Below are positions 25,495 to 34,940 of a DNA stretch of 64,000 nucleotides, one piece after another. The position numbers and the translations under genes are program-made. Position 1 is the first letter of the stretch. Each line of letters opens with the position of its first letter. The stretch is from Priestia aryabhattai (GTDB lineage Bacteria; Bacillota; Bacilli; Bacillales; Bacillaceae_H), in assembly GCF_023715685.1 (NCBI RefSeq), contig NZ_JAMBOQ010000003.1, positions 806,001 through 870,000 on the forward strand, written 5' to 3'. The notes under the pieces are model-generated. The model was not told the origin of the DNA. It saw nothing but the letters and a program-made list of their open reading frames with translations, and ran no database searches.

Positions 25495-26322
25495 ATGGAA
25501 AATGAGAAAAGATTAACGAAAAAAGACATCTTTAGCATGTTCATTCGCTCGAATTTTTTACTCGGTTCATTTAACTTTGAGCGTGTTCAGGCAATGGGCT
25601 ACTGCTATGTCATGATTCCAGCAATCAAACGTTTATACGGACCAGGAGTTCAGCGAAATGCAGCATTAAAGCGTCATTTAGAATGGTTCAATACACACCC
25701 CTGGATTTCCGCACCTATATTCGGCGTCACGGCAGCAATGGAAGAAGAAATGGCAAACAAAAAAGATTTTGATGAAAAAGCCATCAGCGGAATGAAAATT
25801 GGATTAATGGGACCACTTGCTGGCGTAGGAGACCCTATTTTCTGGGGAACGCTGCGACCAGTTCTCGCAGCACTAGGCGCATCTCTCGCGTTAGGCGGGA
25901 ATATTGCTGGGCCACTGCTATTTTTCATCTTAATTAATGCAATTCGATTAAGTACAAAATATTATGGATTAAAATATGGCTATTTAAAAGGAACAGAAAT
26001 TTTAAAAGATTTAGTAGGCAATCGAATTCAAAAACTGACGGAAGGTGCGTCCATTTTAGGACTCTTTGTAATGGGAGCATTGGTTTCGAAGTGGACCACT
26101 ATTAATATACCAGTAGTGGTTTCTAGGATCAAAGATGATTCTGGTAAAGTTGTGGTAAAAACCGTGCAAGACGTACTCGATAGTATTTTACCGGGGCTAC
26201 TTCCTTTAGCGCTAACTCTATTAGTAGCATGGATGCTTCGAAAAGGTACAAATCCGCTGCTTATTATTTTCGGTATTTTCCTAATCGGTATAGGAGGTTA
26301 TTGGATCGGCTTCTTAGGGTGA
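25495..26322 (+). CDS. levG: PTS enzyme IID (LevG)
   Basis: A 275-residue EIID. Signatures are NFERVQAMGYCYVMIPAIKRLY near the N-terminus and IGLMGPLAGVGDPIFWGTLRPVLAALGASLA mid-protein, with the membrane helices at the C-terminal end. It is the partner of LevF in fructose uptake and phosphorylation. A GGGAGGGATAG site precedes the ATG, and the levanase gene follows 84 bases after the stop. Confidence 0.95.
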   Translation: MENEKRLTKKDIFSMFIRSNFLLGSFNFERVQAMGYCYVMIPAIKRLYGPGVQRNAALKRHLEWFNTHPWISAPIFGVTAAMEEEMANKKDFDEKAISGMKIGLMGPLAGVGDPIFWGTLRPVLAALGASLALGGNIAGPLLFFILINAIRLSTKYYGLKYGYLKGTEILKDLVGNRIQKLTEGASILGLFVMGALVSKWTTINIPVVVSRIKDDSGKVVVKTVQDVLDSILPGLLPLALTLLVAWMLRKGTNPLLIIFGIFLIGIGGYWIGFLG

Positions 26323-26406
26323 TAAATAAGGAGTCCTATATGCTTCTAAAAGCTGCTGGTGAAAATGTTTTACATAGCCAGTATGGAAATAAAGGAGGAA
26401 AGGAAG

Positions 26407-29400
26407 ATGAAAAGAACCGTCAAAAAGTTATTGATGATTGGAGTCGCTTGTTCCATAAGCTTGTTTTCTGCATACCCTGTATTAGCTGATAATACGGGGT
26501 ATTATCAAGAAAAATACCGGAATCAATTTCATTTTTCCCCAGAAGCGAACTGGATGAACGATCCAAATGGAATGGTCTATTATAACGGAGAGTACCACCT
26601 TTTTTATCAGTATCATCCTTACGGTACCACCTGGGGACCTATGCACTGGGGGCATGCAGTTAGTACAGACTTAGTGAAATGGAAACACCTGCCGGTTGCT
26701 CTTTCTCCAGATGAGAATGGAGATATCTTTTCAGGGAGTGCCGTTATTGATTGGAATAATACCGCAGGGTTTGGAAAAGAAGCGATGGTAGCGATCTTTA
26801 CACACTCGGGTGGTAAAGGGCAATTACAAAGTCTAGCATACAGCACGGACAGTGGAAGAACGTGGACCAAATATGAAGGAAATCCTGTTATGCCAAATCC
26901 CCCAGTTCCTGACTGGCGCGATCCAAAAGTGTTTTGGCACGACCAAACCAAGCAGTGGGCGATGTCTTTAGCTGCTAAAGATAAAATCATGTTTTATACA
27001 TCACCTGACTTAAAAAATTGGAAATATGCAAGTGAGTTTGGATCTGACGGAGGCATTCAAGCAAACGGTCAAAGTGGTGTCTACTCATATACTTTATCCG
27101 AACAAAAAGGTCAATCCTTTACTCTAGAGGGAGAAATTACGCTTGTAGAAAAGAATGGACGCGAAGGCGCAGGAGGCCTTGTTTTTCGTTCTAATAAAGA
27201 TGCAACAAACGCATATACCGTCAATTTAGATGCTGAAAAGAACCTGTTAACACTTAACAAAGTAGAGAAAGGAAGCGTAACGACCGTTGTTTCAAAGCCA
27301 ATGAGGCTTGATACGTCACAAGTGTATCATGTGAAAGTAGAAGCAAACAGTCACCACTTTAAGATACTGCTAAATGGAACACAGGTTTTAGAAGGCAGTG
27401 ATGCATCTTTTGAAAACGGTCAGTTTGGACTAACAGCATGGAATTCCACAGCTGTCTTTCGTCATGTTAAATTTACGAATCAATCTAATTTCATAACCAA
27501 TCTATCTAACTGGAAACCTGTTACGGGAACGTGGAATGATACTACTGCTGGAAAACTCGGTAAATCTGATAGTGATGGATATATCATGAGTGAAGAACAG
27601 GGTGACCAGTTCATTTATGAGTCAAATATGACATTTTTAGATGAAAGCAATGGTTCAGGTGCACTACTCTTTCGAGCAGACGCGGAAGCCAAAAACGGAT
27701 ATATAGCTAGCGTGGATGCTTCTAAGGATACAGTCAAACTAGTAAAGCTTCAAAATGGCATTTCAACTGTCCTTGCCGAAACAAACGAAAAAATTGATAC
27801 GAATAAATCACATCAAGTGAAAGTAACTGCATCGGGAAATGAACTTGATTTGCATATAGACGATAAATTCACTCTTACTGCAAAAGATGAAACTTTTTCA
27901 AAAGGATTGTTTGGATTACATGTTAATCAATCTTCAGTCCGGTTCCAAGACGTTAACATGACCAAGTTTATTGATACAGATGAAAAGGAAATTAAAAATA
28001 AAAGTTTTGAAACAGGAGATCTCGCAGGCTGGAAAACGATAAAAGGAAATGCATTCACTAACGATCATGTAACGGATGCAACCGCAAATTGGAGCGGTCC
28101 GTTTGAACAAAAAGGAAAGTATCATTTATGGGGGTTTTCTGATAAGCAAGATGGCGATAATGCCACGGGAGAATTACATTCGTCTTATTTTAAATTGAGC
28201 GGTTCAGGTGAAATCAATTTGTTAATAGGAGGAGGAAATGACCCCACAAACCGCTATGTATCCTTAGTCAGGGCATCCGACGACAAAGAATTGATTCGTC
28301 AAGCGAATACAAAGTTTGCAGATGAAAAGTATCAGCGCTACGTGTGGGATGCTTCTAAGTATATAGGAGAAGTGCTGTACATTAAAGCTGTTGATCAAGC
28401 TGTAGGTGGATGGGGGCATATTAATCTAGATGATGTTAATGTATTCAATACAGAAAAGATGCCGGAGAAAGTAGATAGTGTAGCAAAAGAACTAGAGGAA
28501 GCTAAACAAAGGGAAAGCGGAGAGCTTTCAGATTGGAATACTGTGTCAGGAGAATGGGTGAAATCAACTTATGGAAGCAACGGAGGCATTTGGGAGTGTC
28601 CTACTTTACTCGAACTGCCGGTTGATGGAGACAGCACGAAGAAAAAATGGGTGCTGCAGGTCAGCATCAATGATGGAGCGGCAGCTGGAGGTTCAGGTAT
28701 GCAGTACTTTGTTGGTGATTTTGACGGAAAAACGTTTAAAAATGAAAATCCACCAGAGGAAGTGCTGTGGACAGATTATGGTGCCGACTTTTATGCTGCT
28801 GTAGATTGGAGCGGAGTTGAAGGAGATAACGGAGAAAAGTATTGGCTAGGCTGGATGAGTAACTGGCAATATGCAAACAATACCCCAACTACTACTTGGA
28901 GAAGTTCTATGTCAATCCCTAGAAAAATAGAACTAACCAACACAGCAGAAGGGCTTCGTTTAAAACAAATACCTGTTTCAATTGATTCAATTCGCAATAA
29001 GCAAGAAAAAAAGATATTGAAGAATCTGGTGGTTACTGAAAATAAAAATTTTCTTTCAGGCATACAAGAAAATAAATATGAAATCCTCGCAGAATTCGAT
29101 GTTTCTAATACAGATGCACAAGAATTTGGTTTTCAAATTCAAAAAGAGGGCAGTGAAAATACGAAAGTCAGCTATAACATAAACAAACAGCGATTATCTG
29201 TTGATCGAACAAACTCTGGAAGTTTTGATTTTGGTGAAAATGTGAAAGGCAAACACTCTGCTTCCATGCTTCCAAAAGACGGAAAGGTTAAGCTTCATAT
29301 ATTTGTAGACCAATCATCTGTAGAAGTATTTGGTAATGACGGTACGGAAGTAATAACAGATCAGCTCTTTCCAACGCTTTCAAGCAATAAAATAAGGCTT

Positions 29401-29985
29401 TATAGCAAAGGAGGAGCTGTAAAATTGAATTCTCTTAAGATGTATCCATTAAAATCTATTTGGAATAAAAGTCCTGTTGATACAAACTTATCAGGATGGA
29501 AAAACATTAGTGGACTATGGGCCGATACGATTAACGGAAAACAAGGACGAAGCAAAGAAGATTCCTTTACTTTATCATCAAAAGAAGCAAAAAATTTCAC
29601 ATATGAGGCAAAGATAAAGGTGTTAAAGGAGGCCATTTCAAATTCTACAGGAGCAGGAGCGCTAGTATTCCGTTCGGATGAACAGGCAAATAACGCTTAC
29701 GCTGCGAATGTAGATGTGCTTAATAATCAAGTAAAACTCATTGCGTTTAGAGACGGAATAGGCAAGGATCTCATTATTTACGACGATGGGGGAAAGCTGG
29801 ATTTAAAGACAAATACGGATTACCACCTAAAGGTGATGGCTGAAGGAGAACACATTCAAGTTTATCTCGATGGTAAGCTTGTGATTGATGTAGTAGACCA
29901 TACCTTTTCAGAAGGTTATGCTGGGCTGAATGTGTGGAATTCTACTAGTTTGTTTAATGAAGTGAAATTTGAAATAGTGAAATAA
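26407..29985 (+). CDS. sacC: Secreted multidomain levanase, GH32 with CBM66-like modules
   Basis: A 1192-residue secreted exo-fructanase; B. subtilis SacC has 677. Order: signal peptide ending near PVLA-DN (27); GH32 blades with nucleophile WMNDPNG (D52) and RDP (D172); then about 500 inserted residues holding two CBM66-like beta-sandwiches (about 219-365, 366-515) and a third jelly-roll domain (about 520-690). The catalytic domain then resumes with acid/base WECP (E730), followed by the GH32 C-terminal sandwich (IFVDQSSVEVFGNDG, near 966) and a final CBM66 domain. It should cut levan to fructose outside the cell for LevDEFG. The start at 26407 follows AAAGGAGGAAAGGAAG. Confidence 0.95.
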   Translation: MKRTVKKLLMIGVACSISLFSAYPVLADNTGYYQEKYRNQFHFSPEANWMNDPNGMVYYNGEYHLFYQYHPYGTTWGPMHWGHAVSTDLVKWKHLPVALSPDENGDIFSGSAVIDWNNTAGFGKEAMVAIFTHSGGKGQLQSLAYSTDSGRTWTKYEGNPVMPNPPVPDWRDPKVFWHDQTKQWAMSLAAKDKIMFYTSPDLKNWKYASEFGSDGGIQANGQSGVYSYTLSEQKGQSFTLEGEITLVEKNGREGAGGLVFRSNKDATNAYTVNLDAEKNLLTLNKVEKGSVTTVVSKPMRLDTSQVYHVKVEANSHHFKILLNGTQVLEGSDASFENGQFGLTAWNSTAVFRHVKFTNQSNFITNLSNWKPVTGTWNDTTAGKLGKSDSDGYIMSEEQGDQFIYESNMTFLDESNGSGALLFRADAEAKNGYIASVDASKDTVKLVKLQNGISTVLAETNEKIDTNKSHQVKVTASGNELDLHIDDKFTLTAKDETFSKGLFGLHVNQSSVRFQDVNMTKFIDTDEKEIKNKSFETGDLAGWKTIKGNAFTNDHVTDATANWSGPFEQKGKYHLWGFSDKQDGDNATGELHSSYFKLSGSGEINLLIGGGNDPTNRYVSLVRASDDKELIRQANTKFADEKYQRYVWDASKYIGEVLYIKAVDQAVGGWGHINLDDVNVFNTEKMPEKVDSVAKELEEAKQRESGELSDWNTVSGEWVKSTYGSNGGIWECPTLLELPVDGDSTKKKWVLQVSINDGAAAGGSGMQYFVGDFDGKTFKNENPPEEVLWTDYGADFYAAVDWSGVEGDNGEKYWLGWMSNWQYANNTPTTTWRSSMSIPRKIELTNTAEGLRLKQIPVSIDSIRNKQEKKILKNLVVTENKNFLSGIQENKYEILAEFDVSNTDAQEFGFQIQKEGSENTKVSYNINKQRLSVDRTNSGSFDFGENVKGKHSASMLPKDGKVKLHIFVDQSSVEVFGNDGTEVITDQLFPTLSSNKIRLYSKGGAVKLNSLKMYPLKSIWNKSPVDTNLSGWKNISGLWADTINGKQGRSKEDSFTLSSKEAKNFTYEAKIKVLKEAISNSTGAGALVFRSDEQANNAYAANVDVLNNQVKLIAFRDGIGKDLIIYDDGGKLDLKTNTDYHLKVMAEGEHIQVYLDGKLVIDVVDHTFSEGYAGLNVWNSTSLFNEVKFEIVK

Positions 29986-29991
29986 CGGATT

Positions 29992-30024
29992 GTGAAAGCT
30001 GCCGCTTACTAAGGCAGCTTTCTT
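29992..30024. terminator. Terminator after sacC, shared with the convergent operon
   Basis: GAAAGCTGCC pairs with GGCAGCTTTC, with T-rich flanks. Confidence 0.85.
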
Positions 30025-30054
30025 GATCAGTTTATAGTAATTTTTCTAGGGGAA

Positions 30055-30780
30055 TTAAGAAGCTGAACGCACTTCTTCTCTTAATTCATAATGACTAAGT
30101 TTTTTCTCAATGACTACAAATAGCCTTTCAAAAAAAAAGCAAAGAATCCAGTAAATAAGTGAAGCGACCAGATACATTTCTAAATATCTATACCCATCAT
30201 TGGCGATGACTTTAGATATCGCCATAATTTCAACTACTTTTACCGCAAAAGCAAGAGAAGTTGCTTTAATTAAACTAATAAAAATGTTTCCAAGGTTAGG
30301 AATAGCGGCTACTAAAGACTGAGGGAAGATAATTCTTTTAATAGCCTGAAAAGTAGTCATTCCTACTGAATATGCAGCTTCAATTTGACCACGGTCAATG
30401 GTTTGAATAGAAGAGCGGAATACCTCTGATTGATAAGCAGAGGTATTTAATGTGTACGCAATTAAAGCATAAATTAAAGGTGAAATAGTATCCTCACCTA
30501 AGTCCCAGCCTTGAGTCTCGTTTAGAAATTCTAGGAAAATAGGGATTCCGTAGAAAAATACATAGAGCTGTACGAGCAGTGGGGTGCCTCTCATAAATGA
30601 GACGTACATAACAGCTATTTGCTTTAGAAGCGGAATTTTATATATTCTGCATAGCGCAATGAAAAGACCAAAAATACTTCCTATCGCCATTGAGACGATC
30701 GCTATTGTTAGTGTTAAAGGTACACCTTTTAAGACTTCAGGAGTTTGCTCCAAAGCAAATCGCAAATCAATAATAGGCAA
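30055..30780 (-). CDS. Amino-acid ABC transporter permease (TcyM-like)
   Basis: A 241-residue His/Glu/Gln-type permease with about five membrane helices. SFMRGTPLLVQLYVFFYGIP is the family N-terminal signature and EAAYSVGMTTFQAIKRIIFPQ is the EAA loop that docks the ATPase. From memory it is closest to the cystine permeases TcyL/TcyM of B. subtilis. It is the last gene of a three-gene minus-strand operon (binding protein, permease, permease). No ATPase gene follows; instead the levanase terminator is reached. Confidence 0.88.
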   Translation of the reverse strand: MPIIDLRFALEQTPEVLKGVPLTLTIAIVSMAIGSIFGLFIALCRIYKIPLLKQIAVMYVSFMRGTPLLVQLYVFFYGIPIFLEFLNETQGWDLGEDTISPLIYALIAYTLNTSAYQSEVFRSSIQTIDRGQIEAAYSVGMTTFQAIKRIIFPQSLVAAIPNLGNIFISLIKATSLAFAVKVVEIMAISKVIANDGYRYLEMYLVASLIYWILCFFFERLFVVIEKKLSHYELREEVRSAS

Positions 30781-30807
30781 TCATGTTCACTCCTTTACTA
30801 GTGCAGG

Positions 30808-31509
30808 TTATTTAGAGATGCTGGCGCTGCCTTTTTTAAAATGTTTCTCTAAGTAACTGACCGTGATTTCAATTACGATACACATGCTCCAATACACGAG
30901 TGAGATCGTAACATAAATTTCAAACATTCCTATTCCATAGTTGTTGCCCAAGATAAGGCGAACTTGCCCCATAATATCAATAATCCCAATGGTAAAAGCA
31001 AGTGCAGTATCTTTTAATAATGAAATCGTAGCATTGCCTAAATTAGGTAGTGCTGCTACAAACGCTTGAGGAAGGATAATTCTTCTTAAGGTTTGAAAAT
31101 AGTTCATCCCAATACTATAAGCTGCTTCGAACTGCCCTTTATCAATCGAAAAATATGCTGAACGAATAACTTCTGATAAAGGAGCGGCAGTATGTAATGA
31201 AAAAGCAATAACCAAGAAGGTGATGCGACTCCAGCTGTTAATGTCGATATGGACGAGAAGCAGCAGCTGAGGAAGACCAAAGTATACAAGAAACAGCTGA
31301 ACAAGCAGCGGTGTACAGCGCATAAAAGATAAATAGATGGTTGCCATTTTAGAAAGAACAGGTTTTTTTTGAATGCGTATAAGGGCAATCACGAAACCTA
31401 AAAGCAACGAAAAAAGTAGAGAAAGGCCTAACATAAATAGTGTTAAAGGAAGTTTATCTACAACTTGCCACAATAGTTTTAACCAATCATGAAAATCAGT
31501 ACTGATCAT
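30808..31509 (-). CDS. Amino-acid ABC transporter permease (TcyL-like)
   Basis: A 233-residue permease paralogous to the downstream gene, with SFMRCTPLLVQLFLVYFGLPQ and the EAA loop EAAYSIGMNYFQTLRRIILPQ. The two permeases should form a heterodimeric channel for a polar, possibly sulfur-containing amino acid such as cystine. It is separated by 27 bases from the downstream permease and by 37 from the binding-protein gene. The cognate ATPase is not in the cluster. Confidence 0.88.
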   Translation of the reverse strand: MISTDFHDWLKLLWQVVDKLPLTLFMLGLSLLFSLLLGFVIALIRIQKKPVLSKMATIYLSFMRCTPLLVQLFLVYFGLPQLLLLVHIDINSWSRITFLVIAFSLHTAAPLSEVIRSAYFSIDKGQFEAAYSIGMNYFQTLRRIILPQAFVAALPNLGNATISLLKDTALAFTIGIIDIMGQVRLILGNNYGIGMFEIYVTISLVYWSMCIVIEITVSYLEKHFKKGSASISK

Positions 31510-31546
31510 ATCTCACCCCGCCTTAATGATGCATTCTTTTACTCAT

Positions 31547-32392
31547 TTAATCTTGAAAATTGAAGTTTTGCTGATTAATATACTTTAAGTCTTTAAAGAA
31601 ATTTACTTTAAACCATTTTTCAGCCAAGTTTTCTAGCGTTCCGTCATTTTGTAGTTCAAATGTCGCTTTATCAACCTCATCAGCAAGTTTTTGATTATTT
31701 TTATTAAAGACTAACCAAGTTGGTTCTTTTGATACAATGCCTCCTACTTTTAAATTTAATTTGAGCTGTTTTTGTACTTCGTTAAATGTTGTTACGTTTA
31801 AAAAGATAGCATCCGCTTTACCTTTATCCACCAACTTTAAGTTTTCCGCGGTAGAAGGGTTATCAATGCTTTCTAATGTTAAAGGCTTAGTGGGATGTTC
31901 TTTGTTATAAGCATTCAAAATAGCGCGTAATCCACCCGTAGCAGATACAGGCGGGAACTTTTTACCTACCATATCGTCAAGTGTTTTGATATCGTTCCGT
32001 GATTTTTGTGTCACTAAGGCCGTTAAAGAATAACCATATTCATGTGAAGGATAAAGAAACTTTTCTTCACGTTCAGGGTTTTTGAAGAACCAGTTGATGG
32101 CAAAATCATATTTCCCTGTCGAGACACCTACTAAATTTGTTTCTTCTTCTCCAAGCGTATATTCAAATTTGTATTCCGGAAGCTTTTTTTCAAGCTGTTT
32201 TACATAATCCATATCATATCCGATAGGCTCATTCTGTTTGTTCGTAAATAGAAAAGGCGGATTTACTTCATCACTCAAAGCAACTTTGATTACTTTTTTA
32301 TCGCTATTTTCTGAGCTAGAGCTTTGAGAGCATGCTCCTAAAGCCATAATAAGTCCAATTGCCAAAGTTAAAGTAACGCATAATTTTTTCAT
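31547..32392 (-). CDS. Amino-acid-binding lipoprotein of an ABC transporter
   Basis: A 281-residue extracellular solute-binding protein of family 3 (TcyJ/TcyK-like). It has a lipoprotein signal peptide with lipobox LGAC (C21), then KVALSDEVNPPFLFTNKQNEPIGYDMD, the family 3 signature. It delivers the amino acid to the two downstream permeases. I start at the ATG at 32392, preceded by CAGGAGGAA. The leader contains a terminator-like hairpin at 32509-32549, suggesting attenuation or a boundary. Confidence 0.9.
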   Translation of the reverse strand: MKKLCVTLTLAIGLIMALGACSQSSSSENSDKKVIKVALSDEVNPPFLFTNKQNEPIGYDMDYVKQLEKKLPEYKFEYTLGEEETNLVGVSTGKYDFAINWFFKNPEREEKFLYPSHEYGYSLTALVTQKSRNDIKTLDDMVGKKFPPVSATGGLRAILNAYNKEHPTKPLTLESIDNPSTAENLKLVDKGKADAIFLNVTTFNEVQKQLKLNLKVGGIVSKEPTWLVFNKNNQKLADEVDKATFELQNDGTLENLAEKWFKVNFFKDLKYINQQNFNFQD

Positions 32393-32508
32393 TGTTTTAT
32401 TCCTCCTGATACTAATTTCTGTGTGACAAATAATAAAAAGCATGGAAAAAGCTTTTTCCGTGTCATTGGTGATCCAGTAGGCAAGTGTACTTTAGATTGC
32501 AAAATAAA

Positions 32509-32549
32509 AGAGGCTCTTCAAACGCTATCGATACGTTTGAAGAGCCTCT
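32509..32549 (-). terminator. Terminator-like hairpin in the leader of the cystine-type operon
   Basis: A 16-bp perfect stem AGAGGCTCTTCAAACG with its complement, loop of 9. On the minus strand it is followed by TTTTATTTT, so it would stop leftward transcription 117 bases before the first start codon. Confidence 0.7.
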
Positions 32550-32560
32550 GGTTGACCAGA
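32547..32560. promoter_or_regulatory. Operator-like dyad TCTGGT-TG-ACCAGA
   Basis: A 14-bp hyphenated palindrome whose right part GACCAGACG recurs at 32848-32856 before the divergent operon. The form resembles GntR/FadR-type sites. The regulator is unknown. Confidence 0.45.
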
Positions 32561-32593
32561 CGGCCTGATTAATATGAAGTCTATATTAGGTTA

Positions 32594-32604
32594 ATTATTC
32601 CTAT
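32594..32604. promoter_or_regulatory. CymR-like motif before the cystine-type operon
   Basis: Minus-strand ATAGGAATAAT. A very similar ATTGGAATTAT stands at 32791-32801 before the other operon. It resembles the GGAAT core of sites bound by the cysteine-metabolism repressor CymR; identification is tentative. Confidence 0.35.
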
Positions 32605-32860
32605 TTGTAAAGTCGGTTTTTTGGGTAACATAAACATTTTTGTTAGATTTTTTAGACTTTCTATCTAATGCTCAATTGAAGCACCTAATTATAGCTAGTA
32701 CACATAAAATATGTAATCTCAAGGTTTAAAAATACTAAATTGACAGTCAAAAAGATGTTTGGTATATTTTTCAAAAGGTTTAAAATTCTTATTGGAATTA
32801 TCGGATTTAAAAATATTTGTTAAACATATAGTGGAAATAGAACAGTCGACCAGACGAATG

Positions 32861-32905
32861 GAGACAAAAATGACGGGGATTACCTCAGATTTTTTGTCTT
32901 TTTTA
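32861..32905 (+). terminator. Terminator-like hairpin in the leader of the metQ-type operon
   Basis: AGACAAAAA (32862-32870) pairs with TTTTTTGTCT (32890-32899) around an inner TGACGG/CCTCA stem, followed by TTTTTT. It lies 60 bases before the first start codon, so transcription must read through it. Confidence 0.75.
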
Positions 32906-32965
32906 GTGGCAGCAGATTAACGCTATATGTTTAATACATCACAAATGGTGGAGGTAGAGAGAGAA

Positions 32966-33796
32966 ATGAAGAAATTTGTATGGCTTTTCGCATTATTAGC
33001 AGTGCTTACTGTTGTAGGAGGGTGTGGAAATAAAGAAAAAGCATCTGGCCAAAATAGTGACAAGAAAGAAGATGTAGTTCTTAAAGTGGGAGCAGCTTCC
33101 ACGCCGCATGCAGAAATTTTAAAGTATGTGGAACCTGATTTGAAAAAAGAAGGTATAAAGTTGGACATTGTAAATATTAAAGACGGCATACAGACAAATG
33201 AACAAACAGCAAATGGAGAATTAGATGCCAACTATTTTCAACATACGCCATACTTAGAGCAAACGAATAAAGATAGTGGATTAAATCTTGTCAGCGTGAC
33301 AAATGTTCATATCGAACCGTTTGGAGTGTACTCTAAAAAAATAAAATCAATTGACGATTTATCCAAAGGAGCAAAGGTTGCTGTTCCTAATGATCCGGTG
33401 AACTTTTCACGTGCACTAGAGCTTTTCGAGGCTAATGGAATCATTGAATTAAATCACAAGAAACCTAGTGGTAGCTCTTATACGGTTGAAGATATTTCAA
33501 AGAATAAAAAGAAACTAGACTTTGTTGCAGTAGATGGTCCGCTTCTTGTCCGCTCTCTTGATGATGTAGAAGTTTCAGCTATCAATACGAATTACGCTCT
33601 TGAAGGCGGATTTAAACCAACTAAAGATGCGTTAATTATTGAAAAGAAAGAGTCCCCTTATGTGAATATTTTAGTGACTACGAAAGAGAAAAAAGATGAT
33701 AAAAATATTCAACGTTTAGCAAAAGCACTTACTACAGATAAGGTTAAAAAGTTTATTAACGACAAATACGATGGCGCAGTCGTTCCAGCTTTCTAA
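32966..33796 (+). CDS. metQ: MetQ/NlpA-family binding lipoprotein
   Basis: A 276-residue lipoprotein with lipobox VGGC (C20). Characteristic segments are VGAASTPHAEILKYV, ANYFQHTPYLEQTN and VAVPNDPVNFSRAL, the methionine-binding family NlpA/MetQ. It captures methionine or a related sulfur compound for the MetN-MetI transporter encoded next. I start at 32966, where the signal peptide MKKFVWLF begins. It is the first gene of a five-gene operon that ends in a flavin monooxygenase. Confidence 0.9.
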   Translation: MKKFVWLFALLAVLTVVGGCGNKEKASGQNSDKKEDVVLKVGAASTPHAEILKYVEPDLKKEGIKLDIVNIKDGIQTNEQTANGELDANYFQHTPYLEQTNKDSGLNLVSVTNVHIEPFGVYSKKIKSIDDLSKGAKVAVPNDPVNFSRALELFEANGIIELNHKKPSGSSYTVEDISKNKKKLDFVAVDGPLLVRSLDDVEVSAINTNYALEGGFKPTKDALIIEKKESPYVNILVTTKEKKDDKNIQRLAKALTTDKVKKFINDKYDGAVVPAF

Positions 33797-33857
33797 GTAT
33801 ATAAGTAAAATAAAACAGGAATAGGAATCACAGTTTGAAAGAAAAGGAGGATTTCTT

Positions 33858-34940
33858 TTGATAAAGTTTCAACGTGTTTCAAAAGTATTCGGGAGTGGTT
33901 CAAAGAAAGTTGAAGCTCTCAAAGACATTGAATTAACCATACAAAAAGGAGACATATTTGGGATAATTGGATTAAGCGGGGCGGGGAAGAGTACACTGCT
34001 TCGAACGATTAACCTGCTGGAGTACCCGACGTCAGGTGAAGTAATAGTAGATGGAGAAAACTTAGCAAAGTTGTCTGAAGCGGAGCTAAGAAAAAACAAA
34101 AAAAGAATTGGCATGATCTTTCAACACTTTAATCTATTAAATTCAAAAACGGTGTTTGAAAATATAGCAATGCCGCTTATATTAAGTGGAAAAGCAAAAA
34201 AAGACATAAAGCTACGTGTAGAAGAGCTGCTTCATTTTGTAGGTTTAGAAGACAAAGCAGGTGCATATCCCGATCATCTGTCAGGAGGTCAAAAACAGAG
34301 AGTGGGCATTGCGCGTGCATTAGCAACAAACCCTTCTATTTTATTATGTGATGAAGCAACTTCGGCATTGGATCCGCATACAACAGAATCTATTTTGAAA
34401 TTGCTGAAAAGAGTTAATGAAGAATATCAAATTACGATAGTAATAATCACACACGAAATGGAAGTCATTAAGCAAATTTGTAATCGTGTGGCTGTGATGA
34501 AGGACGGCAAGATTATTGAAACAGGAAATGTATTTGATATTTTTTCAAATCCACGTACTGAAATTGCTAAAAATTTTGTTCAGTCCGTTGTTCGAGATGA
34601 CATTCCACAAAACGTGTATGAATTAGTACAAACTACAAATTCAAATCAGAAGATTTTTAAGATTAACTTTCTCGGCAGCAATTCCGGTCAATCTGTGATT
34701 TCAATCTTATCAAAGCGTTTTAATGTACAGGTGAATATTTTACTTGGAAACATTACGGAGTTACAGGGCATTCCATTTGGTCATTTAATTATTGAATTAA
34801 TTGGCACGCAAGAAGAAATAGACAGAGCTGAACTATATGCACTGCAGCAAAATATAAAAATGGAAGAGGTGATTGCAAATGTTAGAAGTAAGCCAAGAGT
34901 TGATATTAGCGGCTTTGTGGGAAACACTGTACATGGTTAG
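33858..34940 (+). CDS. metN: MetN-type ABC transporter ATP-binding protein
   Basis: A 360-residue ATPase. Walker A GLSGAGKST is at about 38-46, the signature motif is LSGGQKQR, Walker B is ILLCDEATSALD, and the H-loop is ITHEME. A C-terminal NIL domain (about 265-340) is the methionine-sensing domain of MetN. It powers the MetI permease. Translation begins with TTG nine bases after AAAGGAGG. Its 3' end overlaps metI by 62 bases, pointing to coupled translation. Confidence 0.92.
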   Translation: MIKFQRVSKVFGSGSKKVEALKDIELTIQKGDIFGIIGLSGAGKSTLLRTINLLEYPTSGEVIVDGENLAKLSEAELRKNKKRIGMIFQHFNLLNSKTVFENIAMPLILSGKAKKDIKLRVEELLHFVGLEDKAGAYPDHLSGGQKQRVGIARALATNPSILLCDEATSALDPHTTESILKLLKRVNEEYQITIVIITHEMEVIKQICNRVAVMKDGKIIETGNVFDIFSNPRTEIAKNFVQSVVRDDIPQNVYELVQTTNSNQKIFKINFLGSNSGQSVISILSKRFNVQVNILLGNITELQGIPFGHLIIELIGTQEEIDRAELYALQQNIKMEEVIANVRSKPRVDISGFVGNTVHG

